Shown piece after piece: positions 32,180-41,024 of a stretch of DNA of 64,000 bases. Source of the stretch: Anaerococcus urinomassiliensis (GTDB lineage Bacteria; Bacillota; Clostridia; Tissierellales; Peptoniphilaceae); the NCBI RefSeq assembly GCF_900128425.1, contig NZ_LT635782.1, positions 1,922,214 through 1,986,213 on the forward strand, written 5' to 3'. A model generated the notes under the pieces. That model did no database searches. It was not told where the DNA came from and worked only from the letters and a program-made list of their open reading frames with translations. A program made the position numbers and the translations under genes. Each line of letters starts with the position of its first letter. Positions within the stretch are counted from its first letter, which is position 1.

Positions 32180-33201
32180 TGCGACACTAGAATAAAATAG
32201 AAAACTCATACTAACTTCGTGTAAAATGTTAATAACTACAAAAACACACGCGGAGGTTAATATGAACTATAAACTTCTTACCATAAATGATGGAAATAAG
32301 ATAGAGGTACTAAGTAAAGAGGGCTATTCTTCTAGAAGAATAGCGAAAATTTTAGATTTTCATCACTCCACAATATCTAGAGAATTAAAAAGGTGTGATA
32401 ATAATTATGAAGCTATCTATGCCGAAAAAGATAAGATTGAAAAATCATCATCTAAAGGCAGAAAGGCAAAAGCTGATAACAATATCATAAAATCCATATC
32501 TGAAAAACTCCATAAGAAGTGGTCTCCTGAGCAAATTGCAAACACTGTATGTAAAGATATTGTATGCTTTAAAACAATATATAATTGGATTTATTCAGGA
32601 ATTATAGACTTTGATATTTCCAAACTAAGAAGAAAAGGAAAATCAAGAAAAGCCAAAGAAACAAGAGGTAGATTTAACATTGGTAAATCAATAAATAAAA
32701 GACCTAAAGAAGTTAAAAAAACAATACTTTTGGTCACTGGGAATTAGATACAGTTGTGTCATCTAGAGGTAAAAGTAAAGGTTGCATAGCAACATTTGTA
32801 GAAAGAAAAACTAGATTTTACATAGCCTTACCTATGGTAGATCGAAGTAAAAACTCTATGCTAGAAGCAATTGACAAACTAATTAAATCTTTACCATTAG
32901 AAGCTTTAAAGACTTTCACATCTTACAGAGGCAAAGAATTTGCTTGTTATGAAGATGTTGAAAAACGAGGTATAAGTTTTTATTTTGCTGATGCATATTC
33001 AGCATGGCAAAGAGGCAGTAACAAAAATTCTAATGGTTTATTAAGAGAATATTATCCTAAGAAGACAGACTTATCTAAAATATCTGTTAATGAGTTAATA
33101 AGTAATTTAATGGAGCTTAATACTAGACCTAGAAAATGTCTAGGATATCAAACTCCATTTGATTTGTTTATGCACGAACTTAGTTTGATTTAAGTGTCGC
33201 A
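32180..33201 (+). mobile_element. Degenerate IS30-family insertion sequence
   Basis: Short terminal inverted repeats TGCGACACT (32180-32188) and AGTGTCGCA (33193-33201) bound a 1022-bp element, the expected IS30 size, containing one broken transposase. It separates the unknown cassette from the ars operon. Confidence 0.75.
32262..33193 (+). pseudogene. IS30-family transposase, inactivated
   Basis: The first frame (from 32262, RBS CGGAGG) encodes the IS30 helix-turn-helix (SRRIAKILDFHHSTISRELKR) and WSPEQIA region and stops at 32747. The continuation with HWELDTVVSSRGKSKG is in the -1 frame, so one base is missing in the A-run at about 32717-32723. Two of the three catalytic acidic residues are also lost: the usual TSDNGKEF reads TSYRGKEF, and the usual SNENSNGLLR reads SNKNSNGLLR. 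The gene therefore cannot encode an active enzyme even if the frame were restored. Confidence 0.85.
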
Positions 33202-33420
33202 GTATTAGTTGCAATTCATCACATAAAAATCCGGAATAAATCTAGATTTTTCAATTAATTACCATAAAGCTCATTAATCTCCGGATATGCTAAGTTTAAA
33301 AAAAAATAAACTCACCCACAAACCAATAAATAAAAGGCTTTCAGGTGGGTTTTAGAATGAGTATTTTAGCTTGGGCCGGGATAAGTTTTACTATATTCTC
33401 AAACCCCCCTTACCAATCAT
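33202..33420 (+). other. Spacer between IS30 relic and ars operon
   Basis: No gene is seen. An imperfect hairpin (AACTCACCCAC with GGTGGGTTTT, about 33309-33353) may be a terminator insulating the ars promoter. Confidence 0.35.
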
Positions 33421-33470
33421 TTGACAAATATAAATTCCTTAATATAATACATATAGAAAGATTTCTATAT
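33421..33470 (+). promoter_or_regulatory. ars operon promoter and ArsR operator
   Basis: TTGACA (33421-33426) and TATAAT (33443-33448) with a 16-base spacer, then ATATAGAAAGATTTCTATAT (33451-33470), a 9-2-9 palindrome overlapping the transcription start. The arsR ribosome site follows at once. This is the expected layout for metalloid-relieved ArsR repression. Confidence 0.85.
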
Positions 33471-33480
33471 GAGGTGGATT

Positions 33481-33783
33481 ATGGCAGTTGATTATGAAAA
33501 TATAGCTAAGAAGCTTAAGGTAATATCTGATCCTAAGAGGCTTAGGATTATTGATATGTTATCTTGTGATGAGCTTTGTGCTTGTGAGATACTTGAGAAA
33601 TTTGATATTACTCAGCCTACCTTATCTCATGATATGAGAAAGCTTGAAGAGGTTGGTCTTGTTTCTAGCAGGAGAGAGGGTAAGAATACCTACTACTTTT
33701 TGGATAAGGCTAGTTTGGATGAGATTGAGGATGGTTTAAGTCTTATATTTAATATCCAAGATGATTGTATTTGTAAGGAGTAG
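33481..33783 (+). CDS. arsR: ArsR/SmtB-family repressor of the ars operon
   Basis: This 100-aa winged-helix repressor contains the classical ArsR metal site ELCACEIL at the recognition region (Cys pair in CACE preceded by SCDEL), the helix-turn-helix FDITQPTLSHDMRKLEEVGLVSSRREGKNTYY, and further cysteines at the C-terminal DDCIC. As(III) or Sb(III) binding should release it from DNA. The ATG at 33481 was chosen because GAGGTGG precedes it; an ATG at 33469 lies on the operator. It is the first gene of arsR-arsD-arsA-arsC-acr3. Confidence 0.95.
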   Translation: MAVDYENIAKKLKVISDPKRLRIIDMLSCDELCACEILEKFDITQPTLSHDMRKLEEVGLVSSRREGKNTYYFLDKASLDEIEDGLSLIFNIQDDCICKE

Positions 33784-33809
33784 ATCCAAAGCAAATATTT
33801 TTTCTCTAA

Positions 33810-33839
33810 CATATAGAAGTATTTAAATATGTCTATATG
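33810..33839 (+). promoter_or_regulatory. Possible weak second ArsR half-site pair
   Basis: CATATAGA (33810-33817) and TCTATATG (33832-33839) form an inverted repeat like the ars operator but with a 14-base gap, in the arsR-arsD spacer. It may be a secondary operator or an RNA hairpin. Confidence 0.35.
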
Positions 33840-33884
33840 TGATTTACCAATTATAGGATGATTTTAATTTTAAGGAGGATTTTT

Positions 33885-34253
33885 ATGAAGAAGATGTATA
33901 TATATGAAGGCCCTATGTGTTGCTCAACAGGTGTTTGTGGACCAAGCCCTGATGAAGAACTTATGAGAGTTTCTACAATTGTTGATAGGTTGACAAAAAA
34001 TGGAGCTAACATTACTAGATACAATTTGACCAATGATACAAATGAGTTTGTGGATAACAAGATTGTGAATAAGTTTTTAAATGAGAATGGCGAAGAGGTA
34101 CTTCCTATTACTATGATAAATGATGAGGTTGTTATCACTCGTAGATATCCTAGCAATGAAGAATTTTATGAAATGTTATTATTGGATGATGATATAGATG
34201 AAACTGAGGAAGCTGCTGGCCCTTGTGGATGTGGCGGATCCTGTGGATGCTAG
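33885..34253 (+). CDS. arsD: Arsenic metallochaperone ArsD
   Basis: This 122-aa ArsD has the essential metalloid-binding CC pair and third Cys near the N-terminus (GPMCCSTGVCGPSPDEEL). It would pass As(III) or Sb(III) to the ArsA ATPase. The C-terminus adds a Gly/Cys tail (CGCGGSCGC), as in ArsD proteins with extra vicinal cysteine pairs. The ATG at 33885 follows AAGGAGG; an in-frame ATG at 33858 is rejected. Presence next to arsA and acr3 supports a full extrusion system. Confidence 0.95.
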   Translation: MKKMYIYEGPMCCSTGVCGPSPDEELMRVSTIVDRLTKNGANITRYNLTNDTNEFVDNKIVNKFLNENGEEVLPITMINDEVVITRRYPSNEEFYEMLLLDDDIDETEEAAGPCGCGGSCGC

Positions 34254-34285
34254 TTGGAGTTTTGAACTAACTAAGGGGGATACAA

Positions 34286-36028
34286 TTGGAAAAATTTGAT
34301 ATCAACCATATTGATTTGACAAAATATTTATTTTTTACTGGCAAGGGAGGAGTAGGAAAGACTTCTACAGCCTGTGCTAGTGCTATAAGTCTGGCTGATA
34401 AGGGAAATAATGTTCTATTAATCAGCACTGACCCTGCTTCAAATTTACAAGATGTCTTTGAGACTGAGCTTGATAATAAGGGTGTGAGGATAGAAGGTGT
34501 GGCAGGTCTTACTGTTATTAACCTTGATCCTATAGAAGCTGCTAATGAGTATAAGGAAAGCGTAGTTGGTCCCTACAGAGGAAAGTTACCTACTAGTGTA
34601 ATAGAAAATATGGAAGAGCAATTATCTGGATCTTGTACTGTTGAAATAGCTGCCTTTAATGAATTTTCTAAGTTTATAACTGCTGCAGACCTAAAGGATG
34701 CATATGACTATATAATATTTGATACTGCTCCAACAGGCCATACTCTAAGGATGCTCCAACTTCCTTCTGCTTGGACTAACTTTATCAGCGAATCCACCCA
34801 CGGAGCTTCATGCCTAGGTCAATTATCAGGCCTAGAAGATGAGAAGGAAACATATAAGTATGCTGTGGAAACCTTAGCTGATGGGAGTCTTACAAGCTTA
34901 GTATTAGTTGCAAGACCTGAGGAGACTCCTCTTCTTGAAGCAAATAGAGCATCTCATGAACTTTCAGAACTAGGCATTAAAAATCAAATCCTTATCATAA
35001 ATGGACTTTTAAGTGCCTATGATGATGAAGTTTCTAAAGCTTTTTATAAGAAGCAAAAAGAATTTTTAGATGCGATGCCAGATGACATTAAGGATCTTGA
35101 AACATACTTTATACCACTTAGGGGATACAACTTAAATAGCATCGAAAATTTAAGATCTTTGCTAGTTGAAGATAAGGATTATACTAGTAATCTAGATCTT
35201 AGCATAGATGAAACCCCTAGCTTAAAAGATATCATAGATGACTTACACAAAAATGAGAAAAAAGTTATCTTTACCATGGGTAAGGGTGGTGTAGGAAAGA
35301 CCACATTAGCATCTGCCATTGCCAAGGGACTTGCTGATAAGGGACAAAAAGTCCATCTAACTACAACTGACCCTGCCAACCATTTGACTGGAATGATTGA
35401 AGAAGATGACTTATTAACTGTAAGCCATATAGATGAAGAAGAAGAGCTTAAAAAATACCAAGAAGAAGTTTTAGAAAATGCTAAAAAAACTATGTCTGAT
35501 GATGACTTGGAGTATATAAAAGAAGATTTGCGTTCTCCTTGTACTCAAGAGATTGCTGTATTTAGAGCCTTTGCAGATGTGGTGGATAAGGCGGATAATG
35601 AGATCGTTGTTATAGATACAGCTCCAACAGGCCATACACTTATGCTCCTAGATTCGACAGAATCCTACAACCAAGAGATAGAAAAAAACCAAGGTAATGT
35701 TCCAGAGTCAGCAAAAAAACTTCTACCTAGACTAAAAAATAGTGAGGAAACAGAAGTCCTAATTGTTACCCTTGCTGAACCTACTCCCTTCTATGAGTCT
35801 GCAAGGCTTGAAGAAGACCTAAAGAGAGCGGGAATTTATAGCAAGTGGTGGATTATAAATTCATCTATATATAAAACTGGCTCTACTAACAAGACCTTAG
35901 AAGCTAAGGCTAACAGTGAGCTAGAATGGATAAATAAGGTTGATAAACGTGCAGATGGAAACTTCACAATAATCCCATGGTCTAGTGATCAGATTAAGGG
36001 TTCTAATTTAGATAAATTAATTAAGTAG
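34286..36028 (+). CDS. arsA: Arsenite-stimulated pump ATPase ArsA
   Basis: This 580-aa tandem ATPase has two P-loops, GKGGVGKTST in the N-half and GKGGVGKTTL in the C-half, each followed by a DTAPTGHTL motif that links nucleotide and metal sites. The three metalloid-binding cysteines fall at residues 117, 176 and 419 (SGSCTVE, GASCLGQ, SPCTQE), close to E. coli positions 113, 172 and 422. The TTG start has AGGGGGA upstream. It would energise the Acr3 carrier encoded two genes downstream. Confidence 0.96.
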   Translation: MEKFDINHIDLTKYLFFTGKGGVGKTSTACASAISLADKGNNVLLISTDPASNLQDVFETELDNKGVRIEGVAGLTVINLDPIEAANEYKESVVGPYRGKLPTSVIENMEEQLSGSCTVEIAAFNEFSKFITAADLKDAYDYIIFDTAPTGHTLRMLQLPSAWTNFISESTHGASCLGQLSGLEDEKETYKYAVETLADGSLTSLVLVARPEETPLLEANRASHELSELGIKNQILIINGLLSAYDDEVSKAFYKKQKEFLDAMPDDIKDLETYFIPLRGYNLNSIENLRSLLVEDKDYTSNLDLSIDETPSLKDIIDDLHKNEKKVIFTMGKGGVGKTTLASAIAKGLADKGQKVHLTTTDPANHLTGMIEEDDLLTVSHIDEEEELKKYQEEVLENAKKTMSDDDLEYIKEDLRSPCTQEIAVFRAFADVVDKADNEIVVIDTAPTGHTLMLLDSTESYNQEIEKNQGNVPESAKKLLPRLKNSEETEVLIVTLAEPTPFYESARLEEDLKRAGIYSKWWIINSSIYKTGSTNKTLEAKANSELEWINKVDKRADGNFTIIPWSSDQIKGSNLDKLIK

Positions 36029-36034
36029 GTATAT

Positions 36035-36451
36035 ATGACAGAAAAAACAAAAGTTGCATTTATATGCGTTCACAATTCTTGCAGGTCTCAGATAGCTGAG
36101 GCCCTTGGCAAGAAATTTGCAGGAGAGAAAATAGACTTTTACTCTGCTGGAACTGAGCTAGTAGATCAGATAAACCAAGATGCAGTCAGACTTATGAAAG
36201 AAATACACGGAATAGATATGGAAGCTGACCAATATTCCAAACTCATAGATGACCTACCTGAAGTAGACTATGTTATCTCTATGGGTTGCAATGTGGTATG
36301 TCCTATACTTCCTTTTAAGCACAAGAAATACGATTGGGGGATAGAAGATCCTACAGGCAAGTCTGATGAAGAGTTTATCAAAGTAATAGATGAAATCGAA
36401 GGAAAATTAAAGGACTTAATCAGTGAAATAGATGAGGAGGTAGATAAATGA
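36035..36451 (+). CDS. arsC: Arsenate reductase, low-molecular-weight phosphatase type
   Basis: This 138-aa protein has the phosphatase loop CVHNSCR (C11-X5-R17), reducing As(V) to As(III). The resolving cysteines C85 and C89 (MGCNVVC) precede the WGIEDPTGK loop typical of thioredoxin-linked ArsC. It begins 6 bases after arsA. The product As(III) is the substrate of the downstream Acr3 carrier. Confidence 0.94.
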   Translation: MTEKTKVAFICVHNSCRSQIAEALGKKFAGEKIDFYSAGTELVDQINQDAVRLMKEIHGIDMEADQYSKLIDDLPEVDYVISMGCNVVCPILPFKHKKYDWGIEDPTGKSDEEFIKVIDEIEGKLKDLISEIDEEVDK

Positions 36452-37488
36452 AAAAACAAGAAGATATAAGCTTTTTTGAACGAAATCTTACATTTTGGGT
36501 CTTGATATGCATGGTTATAGGTGTTTTAATTGGACGCTTCATACCTGCTATTCCAGAGACTTTGGGAGAATTTGAGTTTTACAATGTATCCATACCAACA
36601 ACCATACTTTTATGGATCATGATTTATCCAATGATGCTAAAGATTGACTTTAACAGTATAAAAAATATCAAAAACAATCCTAAGGGGCTGTTTATAACTT
36701 GGATTGCCAACTGGGTTATCAAACCATTTACCATGTATCTAATAGCTAGCTTATTTTTCTTTGGTATTTATAAAAATATCATTAGCGAAAATCTAGCATC
36801 AGAATATCTAGCAGGAGCAGTTTTATTAGGGGCAGCTCCATGTACAGCCATGGTTTTTGTATGGAGTAAGCTAACAAGAGGGAATAGTGCCTATACCCTA
36901 GTCCAAGTTGCTAGTAATGATTTGATTATATTAATTGCCTACATACCAATAGTAAGCTTTTTACTAAAGAGAGGCAATATCAATATACCTTGGGGGACCC
37001 TACTTTTATCAATCGTATTATTTATAGTAGTTCCTCTTATCCTAAGTATGATTACTAGAAACTATGTGATAAAAAATAAGGGTGAAGATTACTTAAATAA
37101 TGAATTTATCCCATCATTTGATAAGTATACTATGGTTGGATTATTACTAACTTTGATAATTATATTTTCATTCCAAGGGATGAAAATTATCGATCAACCT
37201 CTAAATATTGCTCTTATAGCAGTACCACTTATACTTCAAACCTTGCTGATATTTGCTATAACCTTTGGCATGGCATATTTTGCAAAATTGCCTTATTCTA
37301 TAGCTGCTCCATGTGGCATGATAGGAGCATCTAACTTCTTTGAATTATCTGTAGCTGTTGCTATCTCACTATTTGGACTATCATCTGGTGCAACCCTTGC
37401 AACAGTGGTAGGAGTTTTGGTAGAAGTACCAGTAATGCTGCTATTAGTAAGAATTGCAAACTCAATGGAAAATAAGTTTAACAGATAA
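36448..37488 (+). CDS. acr3: ACR3-family arsenite efflux carrier
   Basis: This 346-aa protein has about ten membrane helices. It carries the ACR3 hallmark LGAAPCTAMVFVWSKL with its essential Cys, followed by VQVASNDLIILIAYIP, and PCGMIGASNFFELSVAVAI near the C-terminal core. It belongs to the bile/arsenite/riboflavin superfamily, not the ArsB type. Its start overlaps the arsC stop by 4 bases (ATGA). IS1182 lies 33 bases downstream. Confidence 0.95.
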   Translation: MKKQEDISFFERNLTFWVLICMVIGVLIGRFIPAIPETLGEFEFYNVSIPTTILLWIMIYPMMLKIDFNSIKNIKNNPKGLFITWIANWVIKPFTMYLIASLFFFGIYKNIISENLASEYLAGAVLLGAAPCTAMVFVWSKLTRGNSAYTLVQVASNDLIILIAYIPIVSFLLKRGNINIPWGTLLLSIVLFIVVPLILSMITRNYVIKNKGEDYLNNEFIPSFDKYTMVGLLLTLIIIFSFQGMKIIDQPLNIALIAVPLILQTLLIFAITFGMAYFAKLPYSIAAPCGMIGASNFFELSVAVAISLFGLSSGATLATVVGVLVEVPVMLLLVRIANSMENKFNR

Positions 37489-37549
37489 TTGTATAGTAAT
37501 TTTTAAAAATTATCATAGAAAGGGGCTGTTGCAAAAGTCCTAACATAGA

Positions 37550-37584
37550 AAAAAGACGAGGAAACTAAAAATCCTCGTCTTTTT
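37550..37584 (+). terminator. Terminator inside the IS left end
   Basis: A perfect 13-bp stem, AAAAAGACGAGGA with TCCTCGTCTTTTT, lies between the IS tip and the transposase ATG. It would stop read-through from the ars operon into the transposase gene, limiting transposition. Confidence 0.8.
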
Positions 37585-37600
37585 CTGATACAATGTATTT

Positions 37601-39160
37601 ATGAAACAAAATATTAATACATCATCATTAACTAATTTTACACTAGTTGATGATACAATTCAATTAAAATTAAATTTTAACACCGAAGTATACATCCAAG
37701 ATGACATAAAACTAAGGCTTGTAAAAAATATAATTGAAAGGATAGACCTAACAGAAATAAAGAAAGTCTACTCATCATTTGGAAGAAAACCTACTGTTAA
37801 CCCAGTAACAATGCTTCAAATAATAATATTCTGCTACTCTGAAGGAATATTTACATCAAGAGAAATAGAAAAATCATGCAAATATGATCTAAGAATAAAA
37901 TATCTTCTTGATGGACAAACTCCACCAGATCACTCAACAATAAATAGATTTAGACAAAAAATAATAAATCTAACCCCCAATCTACTAAATGAAATGGTCC
38001 AAATATTAATAGAAGAAAATCAGATAGACCTATCAAGTATATACATAGATGGAACAAAAATAGAAGCCTACGCCAATAGATATAGCTTTGTATGGAGAGG
38101 AAGCATAGAAAAGTGGCAAGAAAAACTAAGGATGAGAATAATAAAACACTTCAATTTAAACAAAGACCTAACTGCAAGCCAAGTATTAGAAGTAGTAAAA
38201 ATAGTATTTAATCAAGTTAGTAAAGAATGCATAGAAAAGAAAATCAACTTTGTATTTGGACAAGGCAAAAGAAAACATCAGCTTCAGCGTGAGTATGAAA
38301 TGCTAAAAGATTGGAAAAGCAAACTAGAAACTTACCAGAAACATCTAGAAATAATGGGCGATTACAGAAACTCCTACTCAAAAACAGACCATGATGCAAC
38401 CTTTATGAGAATGAAAGAAGACCACATGAGAAATGGTCAACTAAAGCCAGCATATAACATTCAACTAGCAAGTGCCTCAGGCTTCATCATAGGAGAAAAT
38501 GTATCCCATCACCCATCTGATATGTATACGCTAAAACCATTCTTAACAAAACTACTAAAAAGTTACCCAAACAAACTAGACAAAGTAGTAGAAGATGCAG
38601 GATATGAAAGCGAAGAAAACTATGTATATCTTGCAGAAAATAACTTAACATCCTACATAAAGCCATCAAACTATGAACAATCAAAAACACGAAAATATAA
38701 AAAAGAACAAGAATTTAAACAAAGCCTAATATATGATGAAAATCAAGACAAATACATATCACTAGAAGGGAAATTCTTTGTAAGATGCAAAGATAGGTAT
38801 GATACTAAGAAAAGTGGATATGTCAGTATGAGTAAAGTCTATAGGTGCTTCGACTGGAACAAAGACGGTCAAAAAACTAAAGGGATCTACATAGCAGAAA
38901 CATTCCAAAAATATAGGAAAGAATCATTAGAAAACATAATATCCGACCAAGGAATAGAAGAAAGACTAAACAGGTCTATTCAAGCTGAGGGAGCATTTTC
39001 CAAAATAAAATCAGGGCTAAACTACAACAGATTTCATCATAGAGGAAAAGCAAATATAATAAGTGAGATTTGCCTCTTATCAGTGGCATTAAACTTAAAT
39101 AAACTAGCATCAAAAATTGAAAATAAAGATTTAGAAATCATAAAATACAAAGCTGCTTAA
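37601..39160 (+). CDS. IS1182-family transposase
   Basis: A 519-aa DDE transposase. The N-terminal half has the DUF772-like region (FGRKPTVNPVTMLQIIIFCY, DHSTINRFRQK). The catalytic residues are likely D in YIDGTKIEAYANRY, D in VVEDAGYESEENY and E in IQAEGAFSKIKSG. The C-terminal FHHRGKANIISEICLLSVALNLNKL is typical of the family. The frame is uninterrupted and all three acidic residues are present, so it may be active. Translation may be weak: no good ribosome site precedes the ATG. Confidence 0.9.
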   Translation: MKQNINTSSLTNFTLVDDTIQLKLNFNTEVYIQDDIKLRLVKNIIERIDLTEIKKVYSSFGRKPTVNPVTMLQIIIFCYSEGIFTSREIEKSCKYDLRIKYLLDGQTPPDHSTINRFRQKIINLTPNLLNEMVQILIEENQIDLSSIYIDGTKIEAYANRYSFVWRGSIEKWQEKLRMRIIKHFNLNKDLTASQVLEVVKIVFNQVSKECIEKKINFVFGQGKRKHQLQREYEMLKDWKSKLETYQKHLEIMGDYRNSYSKTDHDATFMRMKEDHMRNGQLKPAYNIQLASASGFIIGENVSHHPSDMYTLKPFLTKLLKSYPNKLDKVVEDAGYESEENYVYLAENNLTSYIKPSNYEQSKTRKYKKEQEFKQSLIYDENQDKYISLEGKFFVRCKDRYDTKKSGYVSMSKVYRCFDWNKDGQKTKGIYIAETFQKYRKESLENIISDQGIEERLNRSIQAEGAFSKIKSGLNYNRFHHRGKANIISEICLLSVALNLNKLASKIENKDLEIIKYKAA

Positions 39161-39414
39161 GAAAAAAACATTATTTTTATAAGCTCTATTAAGTGAACCT
39201 ATTTTTATAAAAAATGTGGATAAATTAAATTTTATCCAATAAAATTCTAAAGAATCTAATGGCTTAAGATAAATATATTAGAAAAAAAGTGATGAGCAGA
39301 ATAGATTTACCTATTCTGCAACATCACCTTTTATAATTGTATATTTTTAATAATTTATGTGGCTAGATGGACTAGCAATCTTCTGTTTTATAAATACTTA
39401 CAGATTCTACTATC

Positions 39415-40563
39415 TTATTCACCCCAAAATTCCTTAGCAATTTCTTGGCCTTGGTCAATCTTTGCCCATTGTTCATCAACTGTTAGCTCGTTACCCTCAT
39501 CACATGAAGCAAAGCCACATTGGTGGGATAGGTAGAGTCGGTCTTTGTCTATGATCTTGCTTGCTTTTTCTAATAGGTCTAGGACTCTTTCTTTGTCATC
39601 TATGGTGTTTGTTTTACTTGATAGAAGTCCTAGGACTACTTCAACATCTCGGTCTTTGAAAGCTTGAAGTGCCTCGATAGATCCAGCTCTTTCGTCATCC
39701 CATTCTAGGTAAAATCTGTCGTAGTTTTGTTTTTCCAAGAATAGGTGGGCAATGGATTCGTATGTTCCGTCACTTGCTGATCTTGACTGGTAGTTGCCGC
39801 GGCAGTTGTGGGTGTAAACTTTTAGTCCCAATTCGTGGCCATAGTCTATAACTTCGTTGTTGATATCTATGAATTTAAGCGCTATTTCTTCAGATGGCTT
39901 TTCTGATCCTTTAGAGATTGGTGAATTTTTGTTATCATCTGAGAATATTTCCCATATGCAGTCATCAAATTGGATGATTTCGCCTCCTACTTCTTTGAAT
40001 TCTTTTAGGAAGTCCTTGTAAGACTCTATTAAATCTTTTTCAAAATCTTCTTCCTTGCCTTCGTAGTATCCGCCTTTTAGTCCACCAAATAAGGATTCTC
40101 CACCATATATTTGTGATGGGGATGGGATACATTGTTTGATTTGGGCATCTCCGGCTTCTTCTTTTAGTCTTTTGAAGTGGTCAATGAATGGGTGGTTTTT
40201 GCCATTTATTTTGCTTACAAATTTGATTCCTATATCTTTTCTTGTTTCATAGACCCCTTCATTGCCCTTGTCTCTAAATAGATAGCCTGTATCTGCTATG
40301 TATCTTTCTGCTCCATTAAGTCCCCATACAAAGTCCAGGTGCCAAAGAGATTTGGAGTGCTCTCCATCGCTTATTTGTGCTAGGTTGTGGTCTTTTTGAG
40401 ATTTTACTACATCTGCTACTGACTTATCTTCGGCTTCTTTGTAGCCTTTTAGGTCATCGTAAAATGGATAGGTGATATCATCTCGTTTCCTTATTTCATC
40501 TTTATATTTTAATAGTTCTTCTTCTCTTAGTAACGATCCTACTGTCAAAAATCTTTTGCTCAT
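39415..40563 (-). CDS. Cobalamin-independent methionine synthase-like protein (YxjG/YxjH type)
   Basis: A 382-aa protein homologous to the catalytic C-terminal barrel of MetE, in the YxjG/YxjH group. The zinc-site Cys and His appear in LSHQCGFASCDEGNEL and THNCRGN, with an upstream GGEIIQFDDCIWEI strand. It lacks the N-terminal half of MetE, so it is likely a methyltransferase using another methyl donor or acting in methionine salvage. A T-box leader with an AUG specifier precedes it, meaning expression rises when charged tRNA-Met is scarce. The start ATG follows GGAGC. It is monocistronic. Confidence 0.88.
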   Translation of the reverse strand: MSKRFLTVGSLLREEELLKYKDEIRKRDDITYPFYDDLKGYKEAEDKSVADVVKSQKDHNLAQISDGEHSKSLWHLDFVWGLNGAERYIADTGYLFRDKGNEGVYETRKDIGIKFVSKINGKNHPFIDHFKRLKEEAGDAQIKQCIPSPSQIYGGESLFGGLKGGYYEGKEEDFEKDLIESYKDFLKEFKEVGGEIIQFDDCIWEIFSDDNKNSPISKGSEKPSEEIALKFIDINNEVIDYGHELGLKVYTHNCRGNYQSRSASDGTYESIAHLFLEKQNYDRFYLEWDDERAGSIEALQAFKDRDVEVVLGLLSSKTNTIDDKERVLDLLEKASKIIDKDRLYLSHQCGFASCDEGNELTVDEQWAKIDQGQEIAKEFWGE

Positions 40564-40617
40564 AATTAGCTCCTTTATTTGATATATTTTAGAAATAAAA
40601 CGCTTAAAGGCAAAATC

Positions 40618-40875
40618 AAAAAAGACCCCGTCCTTAAAAAGGACGAGGTCACTCGTGTTACCACCTTAATTTCATATCAATTTCACAATTAATAACTCAT
40701 CAGGTACAAATTTATACCCTATCGCTGTAACGTGCGCACACGGATTGTCTTAAATATTCGGACAACCAACTTAGAGGCCATTTTCAGTTTTCTGCCACTT
40801 AACTATTCCCACCAACCATAGTCTCTCTGGAAAGTTTTCAAAAACCTACTTTTCTCATCAACGTTTTTATTTCTT
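40618..40875 (-). promoter_or_regulatory. T-box riboswitch, methionine specifier
   Basis: On the minus strand the leader contains AGAGAG and GGTTGGTGGGAA stem-I motifs, a specifier loop GAAAATGG offering AUG (Met), the T-box sequence GGTGGTAACACGAG (40665-40652), and the terminator GACCTCGTCC/GGACGGGGTC with T-run (40650-40618). The architecture matches transcription-antitermination T-boxes and the Met specifier agrees with the downstream gene. Confidence 0.9.
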
Positions 40876-40881
40876 GTTATG

Positions 40882-40910
40882 ATTATAGACTGGCTTTTTA
40901 TCTTTGTCAA
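40882..40910 (-). promoter_or_regulatory. Promoter of the T-box gene
   Basis: On the minus strand TTGACA (40910-40905) and TATAAT (40887-40882) are spaced by exactly 17 bases, a full consensus promoter that makes control depend on the T-box. Confidence 0.85.
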
Positions 40911-41024
40911 ATAAATCGTTGAAGATATTTTGATAATTCTTTAAGTTTTTGTTCAAATCTTACTAATTACATAGCTAGAGCAGAAGATGTATAGTAAAAG
41001 TATTAAAGATTTGATGGGGGGATA

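Larger units (their letters stand above)
37522..39328 (+). mobile_element. IS1182-type insertion sequence, apparently intact
   Basis: An ~1.8-kb element with one full transposase gene. The left end reads GGGGCTGTTGCAAAAG, the same first 14 bases as the MITE ends. The right end, read inwards on the minus strand, is GGTGATGTTGCAGAATA, an imperfect partner. Borders are judged from these ends; a target duplication is not evident. It terminates the ars region. Confidence 0.75.

Noticed and set aside
32705..32760. Programmed -1 frameshift producing full-length IS30 transposase
   Set aside because: The A-run would allow slippage, but two catalytic acidic residues are also mutated, so decay explains the frame break better.
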